Of a stretch of 64,000 nt of DNA, positions 21,645-31,385 are shown one piece after another (the stretch's first letter is position 1; each line of letters starts with the position of its first letter). Location of the stretch: assembly GCA_033558025.1 (NCBI GenBank), contig JAUCEF010000001.1, forward strand, positions 4,402,001-4,466,000, written 5' to 3'. Source of the stretch: Phytophthora sp. 'mugwort' (Eukaryota > Oomycota > Peronosporomycetes > Peronosporales > Peronosporaceae). The notes under the pieces are model-generated. The model was not told the origin of the DNA. It did no database searches and saw only the letters and a program-made list of their open reading frames with translations. A program made the translations under genes and the position numbers.

Positions 21645-21693
21645 CCTTTCACTCGACCTGGATGGTCGGTAAACCGAACCGAAGTGGAAGAAG

Positions 21694-21980
21694 ATGTAAC
21701 GGGGTTACACGAAGAGTGCCAAGTCACTCTTCAGAGCAGGCGTACCCAAGTACACTAAGTGATGTAGCCAACATCACTATGACGTCAACGGTAATGACGT
21801 CATGGATAAATACCACAGATATGGTACAAAGACCTCAAAGCCACTCAATGGGGTAATATCTAGGGTACTTTCCTTTATAGCTGACTAATACTGAAGTAGT
21901 TAGTATGTAGACACATTAAAAGGAGTCACCTATAAATATATTCAGTCTTAAATTTACATAATTTTGGTAACAATCCTACA
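21694..21980 (+). repeat. 3' LTR of Ty3 element A
   Basis: It begins TGTAACGGGGTTACACGAAG, the same 20 bp as the LTR of element B, then diverges completely. It is preceded by a purine-rich tract. Its probable end is CCTACA at 21980, about 287 bp in all. No second copy is present, so the right boundary is inferred. Confidence 0.6.
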
Positions 21981-21989
21981 GGCCCGGGA

Positions 21990-22259
21990 CTAGTAAACTG
22001 CCGTTCGCGGAGCGTTTGTATACTCTGTGGAAGTCATACTTCCTGTGCGCAAGGTGTTGTGTGCCCCGTCACACATACATTTTGATGGTCCCTGCTTCAC
22101 TGCAATTCCAATGAACCCTTCGTGCTCCACCGGATCTGTAAGAACTGAAACATACCGGTAGCTCGCTGCAGCTGGTTTATTTTCATTTAATCTTGGACCC
22201 AGCGTTGCTTTGAAGATCATCATACCATACAGCTCTTTATCCTCATTCGCGAGCCTCAA
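21990..22259 (-). pseudogene. Short unidentified coding fragment
   Basis: An 89-codon reverse-strand frame with good codon character (MRLANEDKELYGMMIFKATL at its start, later PVEHEGFIGIAVKQGPSKC). It directly abuts the end of Ty3 element A, so it may be a host exon or repeat fragment cut by that insertion. I do not recognise the family. Confidence 0.3.
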
Positions 22260-22511
22260 GTTTGTGCTCCAAAACGCAATTGCAGATTAGTCCAAAGAGT
22301 GCCTGGCGAGTTTCTCAAGCTATTTTAATTAAGTGAGTTTTTGAGTGAAAATGGTTCCAAAGTAGGGAACATGCCTTATACTGGGAATACCGAAGAATGA
22401 AGGATGGACAGCCATCAACGGATTTATTCCACGGTATTGCGTGTGCGTGCGCGTAACCTCGGTCAACATTAGGCTTCAAGCAACATTCGTGCCACTTGGG
22501 CATGGACAGAG

Positions 22512-22615
22512 CAGCATGGTAGAAGTTAACCCCTCGGTTTGGTTCTGACTGTGATTGGAATCGCAGCATGATATAAGTTGACCTCTCGGTTTGGTTCTGG
22601 CTGTGATTGGAACTT
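22512..22615. repeat. 52-bp tandem duplication
   Basis: Two adjacent units (22512-22563 and 22564-22615), each starting CAGCATG and containing CTCGGTTTGGTTCTG(A/G)CTGT. They lie in the extra sequence of the left duplicate, just before an A-run at about 22660. Confidence 0.7.
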
Positions 22616-23773
22616 AGTAGTATCTTCATTCGCACATATTCGCGGTGATGGTGAAGCCGAAAAAAAAAAAAAAAACGCTGATTCGCTTTCTGAGGAACTA
22701 ACGGTGCCGAAGGACCAAGTCGGTGCAACTGAACAGCCGCTCAATAGTGTACTACAGCAAAGGAAGCGTCAGCGGAAGGCGCAATACATGCGCGAAAATC
22801 GTGCCGTACGGAAACTGGTCGCTGATCAATCCCGTAGCGGCACTGCGGTATCACCAGCCGAAAAACAAAATGGCAAGCAGTGGAGGAAGAGAAGCAACAG
22901 AGGGTTCGCTTATGGGTGGCGCAAGTAGAGAGCTGAAAATATGGCAGCGTCATGCTGATCGAATGCGGAAACACCGGTCTGATCGAAAGCAGAAGCCACC
23001 TGTCATGCGTAGCAAAGCAACCAAAATAAAAATATCGTATTCCCAGCGTAAATCGCAGACGATCTAGTTTATTTCCACTTTATCGGCTAAACTCGTCTAT
23101 TATATTCCGCAAGAAACTGCGGCGTGTTAGGTTGATCTCGAGAGCCAAATTCGTTTTTCAGACCTAACAGACAAAACCGCTTTGGGTGTTTGGCTACGTC
23201 CATAACGTCCACCACGAGGAACCTGTCGTTTCCGCCATTAAGATGATAGGCAATCTTGTCAGCTCGTTTACCTCACCAAGGAGGAAACGATGACTGTGAG
23301 AAACCCTCATCCAGGATGTCGTATTTGCTAATCGTTTCGACAGGTTTTCTCCAAGCGTTTTACAGTGCGTACTTCATAGTGCACGAGAAACTGAAGACAG
23401 TTTTTGAGTTCCTGATGAAAACCATAGCTGCCTTCACTACCTTACTCTGTAGAAGGCCCGCAATACCACTTCTTTCATCTTTCCAGCAACCAGCTCGTCT
23501 TCGCTCTCTTTATCCTTATCCGATGTATTATTGGTAGTCCTCGGTGAACAACAACAAAAGACGCAGTTTATCACAGTCTCTCTTTTAATATCACGTTTGG
23601 AATTGTTGCCGACCTTGTTTGAGATCATTTGTGAGGCACTAGAACTACAAGGAGCAGACAGGGAGACACGGTATATCATGTATGTCAATGATGTACAAGT
23701 ATTTAACAAGATGGCTGGATATGGTCATCAATTTGTTTCCAGGCAAAATCCGTATCCAGAAACTCTCACAACG

Positions 23774-24098
23774 CGTCGAGCATCATCCACTTTGTTTAGG
23801 TCAATCTCAGCAAATACAATCGTATCTTCATGACCCGACGTTGCTATCATATCTCCCCACGGTGCGACAACGGATGAATGTCCCCACGCTTGGTAGTCAC
23901 CTCCTGGTGTACGTGCAGAAGATGCTGCTACGACGTACACTTAGTTGTTGATGGCACGTGCACGTTGCAATATATCCCAGTGTGCGGGTCCAGTCGTCAG
24001 ATTAAAAGCACTCGGGAAAATGAGCACCTCGGCACCATGGTTTTGCATTAGCAACGACAGCTCTGGAAAGCGGATGTCATAACATATCGCAACTCCAA
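23774..24098 (-). pseudogene. NIT2 omega-amidase 3' fragment (duplicated stub)
   Basis: The reverse strand reproduces the last third of the intact NIT2-like gene at 28677-29570, including VVAASSARTPGGDYQAWGHS and TIVFAEIDLNKVDDARR. The upstream two thirds, with catalytic Glu and Lys, are absent. The codon for Q in the DNQVYVV block has become a stop (TAA) at about 23942. The sequence coding for the final 19 residues is deleted and replaced by an unrelated tail. It cannot make an enzyme. Confidence 0.85.
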
Positions 24099-24119
24099 GT
24101 AGTAACATTCAGAACATTA

Positions 24120-25340
24120 TTACGTGTACCTTTTTTGAAATCACAAACCCTTAGGGGTAATTCGGTGATAGGAGGTTGTAGGCACTTCTAAACATTTGTA
24201 ATAGAGTGTATAAGCAGTATGTCTCACTGTTGTGATATTGGAGTAGGTGTTGCGATGCGAGAGGGTATGATACCGAGACTGGCATTCGGTAAGTGTTGAT
24301 AGGGGAAATATCTGTGTTGCTGTGCCGTAAGCGGTCCTGGTAAGTGTGTTTGTGTTTCGAGCAGTATGAACGAAACGAAAACCTGAGAGAATCTGATAAT
24401 TTGTCGTGCTTTCAATCTCGTTGCGTTGGCTGAGGACGATAACTTTCGTCTGCGCTTTATGCAACGAAACGGAATCAGAGGTAATGCTAGTATGAAATAT
24501 ACCGCTAGGACTAAGATTTACTCCGACAGCGGCGCTGATGTTCTTGCCTACCCCCGCGTGGCGAAGGAGATGTTGGAAGCTTTGTGTGTAAAAAGTCTCC
24601 ATAGAGACTAGGAATCGGCGTCGAGGATGCTTCCCCTCATCGTCGGAGACTGCAGCCTGTTACTGCGCCGGACTATCTTGTTCGGAGGCCGAGCGAGGGG
24701 AGTCATCTTGGCCTAGTTGAATAGACACAGTGGAGGCGTAAGATAGCAGGTCGCGTGCAGACTTGTCGCTCTCGACATTATTGCCGGGAAGGGGGCGTCG
24801 GATTCGTTGCGTTGTAAAAAATAAAAAAAGCTTAAGGTCTCTTCTGGATTCTCGTAACGAAATTTGAAACGGTCTCTTTTCTCGTCCTGAAACTCGTTTT
24901 CGTTCTGCGGCTTAAAATGTATGATATTGACGACGAAACGATTGACATTTGCGTTTTTAAACCGTAGCTTCACCGGTATTCACACCGGCACTAAACGTGA
25001 GAAAGGTACCGCAAAAGAGAAGATGCTAGTAAACGAGCGTGAAAAGCGACGACGCACGTTAAGACTTGGAACAAGCACTACTCCAACGACAACAGCAGCA
25101 ACAGCATCTGTAATCAGTCTAAGTCCAAATATAGAGCCAAACCTACTTTCAATTACGATTTCTACGGGTCTTCTAAAGATAAGACCGCCCCTCTACGACA
25201 TCATTACTCACCTAACGAGCATGATAGGACCCCTAGTACTTCGTGTGACCGCCACAATTATATTGTACCTGTTGCAGTCGTTTCGGCATCGAATGGTACA
25301 AGTTTTGAACCATCGCAGGTGCAATATCGTACCAGATAGC
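24120..25340. other. Gene-free stretch between the duplicates
   Basis: I see no convincing gene. Short frames such as 24426-24611 (+) and 24713-24973 (-) have no recognisable domain. The composition is AT-rich toward 24800-25250. Confidence 0.45.
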
Positions 25341-25398
25341 TTGGATGTTTACCTTCAGGTCCTCGATCTGGATGCAGGGGACTTAAGTAGCTCCTGCT

Positions 25399-26232
25399 TT
25401 ACGTGAGCCCACAAATTCTCAATGGGATTGAAAGCTGGGTTCTGAGCTGGATGCTCAAGCACTTCCACTTGTTTCTCTTAAGATAGTTTTGGTCGAGTTT
25501 AGAACGGTGGCCAGGAGCACCGTCGTTCACGAACTTGAAGTCTTCTCCAATTGCCATGACTATGACAGTAGCATGTAGATTCTTTTCGAGAATCGTCTTG
25601 TAGTACGCACCATTGATACTAGATTCACACAAGTCGAGGACTAAAACACCTTCATAGGTGATGCACCCCCAAACCATCAGCGTCTCTCTGCCCGACTTGC
25701 TTGTGGGCACCAGACATTCGTTCTTGAACTCTCCTCGGGTTTACGCCTCACATAACCCCCCCCCAGCATCTCCCGTAAGCCATACAAACGACTCATCACT
25801 GAAGATGACCTTTTTTCCAGTCGTTGTCCTTGTACTTCAACATGGTATTTGCGTACGCCAAGCGCGCCTTAACGTTCTTTTTTTGCTCAAGAACGGTTTC
25901 ATGCGTGCAGAACGACTATTAAATCCCGCCTCTTTTTTTTGTTGCGGTTGCGCACCGGTTGCTTTGAAATATTGACTCCGTGATCTTCTTTGACCATGGC
26001 GGCAAGTTTCTCGCCACTAAGGCGACGGTTGTTTTTGCTTTACGGACGATCTGGCGGTCTTCATGGATGCTCGTCTTCCTAGGACGGCCTGAACGTAGCC
26101 GGGAGTGAGTATGACCGTTTTCTTTGCGTTCACGACAATGGTCTTAGCGCTAGACACGTGTATTTTGAATTGGTCAGCTATAGCCTGGAATGTCTGCCCT
26201 TCCTGATGCTTCTGTACACATAGGTCGCGCAA
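25399..26232 (-). pseudogene. Tc1/mariner transposase relic
   Basis: The N-terminal piece (26232-26017) shows a helix-turn-helix, QTFQAIADQFKIHVSSAKTI. After a gap of broken frame, 25710-25399 gives the catalytic region TLMVWGCITYEGVLVLDLCE, then FKFVNDGAPGHRSK, where D of NDGAPGH is the second catalytic aspartate. QLRTQLSIPLRICGL corresponds to the usual HPAQNPDLNPIENLW block with substitutions. The first catalytic aspartate region is degraded around 25750-25850. Inverted terminal repeats were looked for near 25290 and 26400 and not found. Confidence 0.72.
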
Positions 26233-26569
26233 TTGGCGCGAGTGCTCCGTCCTAAGACAAGCAATTGACTGTTAGTTGCTACCGGAACAGTTTAACGCGC
26301 GTAGTGGTGATTACCTGGTCTTGGGCATTAATTTTGGGTGAAAGGGGACATTTGATCACATAGCTTCGCTTAGGGTAGCCATTTTGCGAAATGAAGAACT
26401 GCATCTAATTCGTCGAAATAAGGGCCTTCTACTAATACCATGTTTTCATTGGTTCAATATTTCGCTCACCAATATTTTTGAGGAATTGCATCGATGAGCT
26501 CCTTGGACGTAGACTTTCTGAACCCACTGTACCGTCACCGCCAGCAGTAGCCGCATCCACCGCAACAAT

Positions 26570-27379
26570 GGCGGGGAGAAGGCAAGTGATTCACGCGAAT
26601 GACGTCATCAAAGCTAAGCAAGATCTAAGTGTTGCTTTTTAATTAAAATTAAATCCTGAAATTAGCCAACGCTTCATCAGTCGATGAATATGGCGATGCA
26701 TCGTGGGGACCGGTAGTCTTGTGTGCTGCCACCACGTGGGGAGATTTCGAGCGATGGCTCAACGTCAATGAAAGACGTTTGAGACGGTGGGTCTTCGAGT
26801 TCCTTAATTATGGCACGGACGGCGAAGAGTGGTTATCTACAGCCTGCCATCAGCTGTGCACGAAGATACGACAAGTGAAATCACACTTTCCATCATCACA
26901 AATCGCAAGGGCTGGGAACGACTTGGACCTCATATGCTCTGTGAAAATCGGACAATTAAAATGTAGGACCGGAGATCGTGGTCAAGAACCAAATTCCAGT
27001 GTATCTCCTGTGAATCTGACCGTTGGAGAGGGAGTGTTGGAGGCTGCAAATAACTCCCCATTTCCAAACGTCGTCATTGAAGTCGCTTACAAAAACGAGA
27101 GCTGCGAGTCTTCGTGCCAAACTCCAGCGTTGGATGGACCAGACGTTGTCTCCTGTTCAAGTGGCCATCGGGATTAAAATTTACGCTGGACGGGTCACTT
27201 CGCGTCGAGTTGCTATCTTGAACCAGCATGACCAGCCAGCTCAAGAAATGGATTTTGGACTTGATCGTGATCCCGCACCTCCAGTGGCGAAACTTTTCCT
27301 CTTAGAGCTGTTTACGTTGGTGCTGCTTTGCCACCAGCTTTGGCCGGTCTTGAAAACCGCCAGATTTCAATTAACTTGA
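26570..27379 (+). pseudogene. PD-(D/E)XK (Uma2-like) nuclease-type protein, decayed
   Basis: A forward-strand series of frames. A start MAGRRQVIHANDVIKAKQ at about 26570 is soon interrupted. Then 26719-27177 contains TTWGDFERWLNVNERRLRRW and SPFPNVVIEVAYKNES, and a shifted frame continues LQRWMDQTLSPVQVAIGIKI and QPAQEMDFGLD. The P-N-V-V-I-E-V-A-Y-K-N-E-S block followed by VQVAIGIKI resembles the catalytic strand of Uma2-type putative restriction endonuclease folds found in some fungi and oomycetes. A frameshift at about 27100-27150 separates the halves. I place the family from pattern only; it may instead be part of a mobile element. Confidence 0.35.
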
Positions 27380-27734
27380 TTGCCTTGCGAACAATTATTA
27401 ACGCCAGCGTTGAACTCGAACTCCGGTTCAAGGGCAGCAGCTTAGGCCGAGGTTACTTACGTTTTAGACTAAATTTTGTAACACATTAATAATAGTTATC
27501 GTAGCGTTCTAACACTTTTAAACTTCTTGCTTCCAACATCTGACGAACCTTCATCATCAGACCCTAGGGTACTTCAAGCATATCAAGTGCGTGTAGCGAC
27601 ATCATCCACCGCTGCAGTCGATTCAGAGTGTCAGAGTTGAGCAAGCTGCATGGCCATTCCGGACGCGCGACCTTTCATCTGGCACGCGGTGAAAAAAAAA
27701 AGATTTAATGCACGCCAAGGATCGAGCGTGGTCA

Positions 27735-29062
27735 ACCGCAGTTTGCCTATGAGTCCGAAGAGCGCCTGGCGAATTTCCGAAGCTTTCAATTCTAACAAAG
27801 TTTTTGAGTCAGGATAGTTCCAAAGTAAGGGACACGTGTTACTTGAAGTACAAAAGTACAAAATAGCAGCACGATAAATTACACTGCAGTAGACGCTAGC
27901 ACAACAACTCTTAGAAGATCAGGAGGGTCGCAGTACGGATGGTCATGATATGTGTTGTTGTTGAAGGATTTTTGCCACTTTATCGGAGTTCTCGTGGCTA
28001 AGCTCGTAGAAATTTCATAATATTCCGCAGAAGCCGGCGTGTTTAGGCTGATCTCGAGAGCCAACGTCGGAAGGGGTTAGACCTAACAGACCAAACCGCT
28101 TTGGGTGTTTGCCATTAAGTCCACAATGAGGAAGCCTGCCGTGTCCGCCAGTTCGTGAGTTCTTTCTCCTCATCGAGAAACTGACCGTAAGAAACACTCA
28201 TCACAAATGCCGTATTTGCTATTCGTTTCGACAATTTTTCTCCAACGTTTAAACCTTGATAGTGGCGCACGAAAATTGAAGACAGTAATTAAGCTCCTGA
28301 TCAAAACCATTATTGACCATGTTGCCTTCATTACCTACTTCTGTGGAAGGCCAGGAAGACCTCTATTTCTTCTATTCCAGCAACCATCTCGTCTTCGTTC
28401 TCTTTATCCTTATCCGACGTATCAGTGATCAACAATAAAAGATGATTCGAGGGACCGTGATGATTTCTTCCAGTACTATCTCTATCCAATATCACTTGGA
28501 ATTGTTGTCACCTTGTTTGAGGTCATTGTAAGATACGAAAACTACAAGAACAGACAGAGATTATCATGTATGCCAATGATATCCAAGTACTACTATTTAA
28601 TAAGATGCTGAATAGGGTCATGAATTCGTTTACAGACAACATTCGTAGCCGGAAAACTCTCACAAGAACAAAACCGCTATTGCTTTTGTACCAGCTCGTA
28701 CAAGTCCGAACGCTTCTGCTTTCTAATAGGGATACTGCGTCGAGCATCATCCACTTTGTTTAGGTCAATCTTAGCAAATACAATCGTATCTTCATGACCC
28801 GACGTTGCTATCATATCTCCCCACGGTGCGACAACGGATGAATGTCCCCACGCTTGGTAGTCACCTCCTGGTGTACGTGCAGAAGATGCTGCTACGACGT
28901 ACACTTGGTTGTCGATGGCACGTGCACGTTGCAATATATCCCAGTGTGCGGGTCCAGTCGTCAGATTAAAAGCACTCGGGAAAATGAGCACCTCGGCACC
29001 ATGGTTTTGCATTAACAACGACAGCTCTGGAAAGCGGATGTCATAACATATCGCAACGCCAA
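27735..29062. repeat. Right copy of the direct duplication around NIT2
   Basis: Matches 22270-24098 in the same orientation. This copy contains the 3' two fifths of the complete NIT2 gene, so it is probably the donor or parental locus. The matching block ends inside the gene, at the codons after CYDIRFPEL. Confidence 0.75.
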
Positions 29063-29570
29063 TTGTACAAAAGGGAGTATTCACAACGGTCACAGAATCG
29101 CCGGCGGTTAGCGTATCAGACTCCTTGAACACGATCCCGCCAGGCACGTTAACATCGAATAGGTGCATCTTCCGGTGCTTCGCCAAGATGTCCCCATCCA
29201 TGGAGAACACTACACTCGTATTGAAGATACGACCGAGATGATCTTTCTCGGGGATGGAGCCCCCGACGAGAATAATCTGCATCTCGTATGCTACCTTGGA
29301 CAGTGCAAATACAGACGGGTGCTTGATTTCATCGAGATCCGCCGTCGTAGGTGGTATTTCCTCGGCATACTCAGGAAAGGCTGTCGTAGAGTACGGCGAG
29401 TTCCAGCACTCAGGCAGCACGACCATTTGAGCCCCTTGTTCCGCGGCCTTCATGATAGAATTGACAGCTGTGGCGATGTTGGAAATCTTGTCAGTGGAAA
29501 CGGCTACCTGGCAAATAGCGATCTTGAACATGTTTGTAGTGGCAGAGTTCGTTATTTCTTGGGTACGCAT
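28677..29570 (-). CDS. NIT2: NIT2-type omega-amidase (carbon-nitrogen hydrolase)
   Basis: Single exon, 297 residues from the ATG at 29570. A second ATG at 29531 gives MFKIAICQ, the usual start of NIT2 proteins, so residues 1-13 may be dispensable or a targeting extension. The nitrilase-fold triad is intact: Glu54 in LPECWNSPY, Lys134 in KHRKMHLFD and Cys175 in [11 protein letters not shown]. The family hydrolyses 2-oxoglutaramate and 2-oxosuccinamate to 2-oxo acids plus ammonia, closing the glutamine transamination cycle in cytosol or mitochondria. The neighbouring RidA-like gene (same strand) and D-serine dehydratase also handle amino-acid nitrogen. The 3' two fifths is duplicated at 23774-24098 as a pseudogene. 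Confidence 0.9.
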   Translation of the reverse strand: MRTQEITNSATTNMFKIAICQVAVSTDKISNIATAVNSIMKAAEQGAQMVVLPECWNSPYSTTAFPEYAEEIPPTTADLDEIKHPSVFALSKVAYEMQIILVGGSIPEKDHLGRIFNTSVVFSMDGDILAKHRKMHLFDVNVPGGIVFKESDTLTAGDSVTVVNTPFCTIGVAICYDIRFPELSLLMQNHGAEVLIFPSAFNLTTGPAHWDILQRARAIDNQVYVVAASSARTPGGDYQAWGHSSVVAPWGDMIATSGHEDTIVFAKIDLNKVDDARRSIPIRKQKRSDLYELVQKQ

Positions 29571-30236
29571 GATTTAGAGAATTGACGTGTGGCTGAGCGG
29601 TAATTTGTCAAGTGGCAAGTTCTTTTAGACTAAGAAGTTGTTAACTCAAAACAACGTCTATCCATAAAAAGACCTAAAACACAGTCAGGTTTTGTGTTTG
29701 GTTCACTCTTCCTCCTTCGAATTCGTCTAAGCAAATTCATGATTACGCTTCATTGAACATCCTGATTGCTATTTATCATCTATTCTTTAAAACATCAAAT
29801 CATCTGGAATTTGAGCTTCAGTATGCAGCAGGGTGGTCGCCGAGGTTGATTATATTTTCAGCGTAAGCGTCAGTGTAGCTACTACTTACGTACTCTTGTG
29901 GATCGGCCAAGCGAGAGTCTACCCAATGAATGAAATTTCTTCTAGTGGGATTCTGTGTATATATATATTGTAGTATTTTGTCATGACTGTAAGCTTGTTC
30001 GAGGTGGATTTTCTGAGCGCGACGATCCTTTTTTTGATGCGTTAAGGTGTATGAAATACTTGAATATTCGCTCCATTACTTTCCCCCCAAAAGCAACAAC
30101 GACATAAAAAAAGTCCGAGACGTAAACTGTTTTCGTATTTGAAAGAATTGTGGATAACATTAGCTACCTCTTTCTTCCGAAGCTTCCGTCACCGTGTGCT
30201 GGTGGTGACCTCGTGACTTGTGCGCTCTTGGTCTAG
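29571..30236. other. Intergenic region upstream of NIT2
   Basis: AT-rich region holding the NIT2 promoter and the 3' flank of the RidA-like gene. I see no ORF of note and no clear initiator. A short TA microsatellite lies at about 29956-29966. Confidence 0.5.
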
Positions 30237-30877
30237 CTAGAGAGCCGGTGCCGGTGAAGGCGCAGCGGGGTCAACCTCGACGACAGCCTCGACTTCAACG
30301 GTTACGTTGAACGGGAGTGAGTTTGTACCGAGGGCCGATCGAGCGTGGAAGCCCTTGTCACTGAAGACCTTCACCAACGTATCGGATGTGGCGTTGATAA
30401 CCTCGGGTTGCTTCGTGAAGCCATCCACACAGTTGACAAAGCCCGTCAGCTTGACTATACGCTTGACATGGTCCAGATCCCCGAGTTCCTCTATGAATTG
30501 CACAAGTAAATAGTCAGATCATGGATAAACATAAGCGAACGCCACGACACATATACATGTACGCACTCTTTAGGGTGGCGATCATATTGATCGCGACCCG
30601 GTTGGCAGCAGCGCACGCCTCATCAATGGAAATGTCTCTCCCGACTTTGCCAACGATCAGCTCCCCGCTCGCAGCAATCGAAATCTGGCCGGCTGTGGGC
30701 ATTATCAAAAGTATGACAAGTGAGAAGAGCTCTGATGACGAAAGACAAGGCGCAGTTGTACTCACACATGAAGACGAGGTTGCCTGTACGCACGACAGGC
30801 ACATAACTGTACTGCGGCGTGCTTGACGTAGGCAGTTCAATACCCAGCTGAGTGAGGCGCTCTTCGACTTTAACCAT
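30237..30877 (-). CDS. RidA/YjgF-family enamine/imine deaminase
   Basis: Three exons: 30877-30766, 30692-30567 and 30490-30237, giving 163 residues. Both introns begin GTG(A/C)GTAC, at 30765-30693 and 30566-30491. The start is the ATG at 30877 (MVKVEERLTQLGIELP), because the longer frame begins only with GTG. Family blocks are a spliced FMSGQISIAASGEL, VGKVGRDISIDEACAAANRV, DHVKRIVKLTGFVNC and the signature FHARSALGTNSLPFNVTVEV, which carries the conserved Arg that binds the substrate carboxylate. RidA proteins hydrolyse 2-aminoacrylate and related imines released by PLP-dependent dehydratases. It is transcribed divergently from a D-serine dehydratase-type gene, a fitting partner. An acidic/proline tail (PAAPSPAPAL) ends it. 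Confidence 0.88.
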
Positions 30878-31385
30878 CTTCGTGAATTTTGGAAATGACA
30901 CTGGAGTTGGGGACTCCCGGCCACAGAGCGTAGTGAGGCACCATCATGGAAGTCTTTTATGCGCTCGTCCACTTTAAAACAGATCTAAACATCCATTGAT
31001 TAATACATACACGGTATTTAATGCATGCAAAGAGTTTTGACTCGTGACTAATCACGTTATTGCTATACTTACTTCTCAGTAAAAGTATACGAACGTTTTT
31101 ACTTAAAAATAAATATTCATCCACTTTACCCACTCATCTAATCACAATAATAAAACACTCAGTCACTGCAAAAAGCTTCAGCTCTCGATGTAAATGTCAG
31201 CACTGGAGAAATATGTCCGATCACCGTGTTTCATCTTCGTTACTGGGGCTCTACTCGCCTTTGGAATAGATCGTAGATCCACTATGAGCTTTCAACGCGT
31301 TGGTTGGTCTGTCATTCTTCGAATTACCTTCAACGACTCACTTCACCACTCTCTACCCACCCACATTCCTACCGTGTCTGCCTGG
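30878..31385. promoter_or_regulatory. Shared divergent promoter, RidA-like / D-serine dehydratase
   Basis: 508 bp separates the two start codons. On the forward strand TCACTTCACCACTC (31338-31351) fits the oomycete initiator consensus TCATTYYNCAWTTT, placing transcription about 45 bp before the ATG at 31386. This argues against starts further upstream (31194, 31284). The reverse-strand start site is not obvious. Confidence 0.5.

Larger units (their letters stand above)
10633..21980 (+). mobile_element. Older chromodomain Ty3 element A, interrupted by element B
   Basis: A 5'-truncated Ty3/gypsy copy. Its left part (10633-13835) runs from the integrase zinc finger through a chromodomain to an antisense frame. 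Its right part (21650-21980) holds the last 44 bp before the LTR, a purine-rich tract (AAGTGGAAGAAGA) and a 3' LTR starting TGTAACGGGGTTACAC at 21694. Element B (13841-21644) sits between the two parts, and CCTTT is repeated on either side of it. This makes the two parts a single element split by insertion. The 5' LTR, gag, protease, RT and RNase H of A are absent. The right end at 21980 (CCTACA) is chosen because it gives a TG...CA LTR and is less certain. Confidence 0.72.
22270..24098. repeat. Left copy of a direct duplication around NIT2
   Basis: Two blocks, 22270-22390 and 23070-24098, match 27735-27840 and 27960-29062 in the same orientation and order. Shared landmarks include GTTTTTGAGT, CCGCTTTGGGTGTTTG and CGTATTTGCTA, followed by the 3' part of the NIT2 gene. 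The left copy carries about 570 bp of extra sequence (about 22395-22980). It lost a segment of about 66 bp at the 3' end of the gene (near 23770), and its similarity stops abruptly at about 24098. Confidence 0.75.

Noticed and set aside
10633..21980. ATCCTACAGG at both edges of element A as a target duplication
   Set aside because: The left occurrence is the integrase coding sequence I-L-Q-E-A, so the 10-bp match is coincidental.
24141..24602. Reverse-strand 153-codon frame as a gene
   Set aside because: No motif, no splice or initiator context, and a Thr/Tyr/His-rich composition typical of AT-rich noncoding sequence.
30878..30972. Upstream starts for the RidA-like gene
   Set aside because: The longer in-frame start is GTG, and the ATG at 30972 is in another frame; MVKVEERL at 30877 fits the family start.
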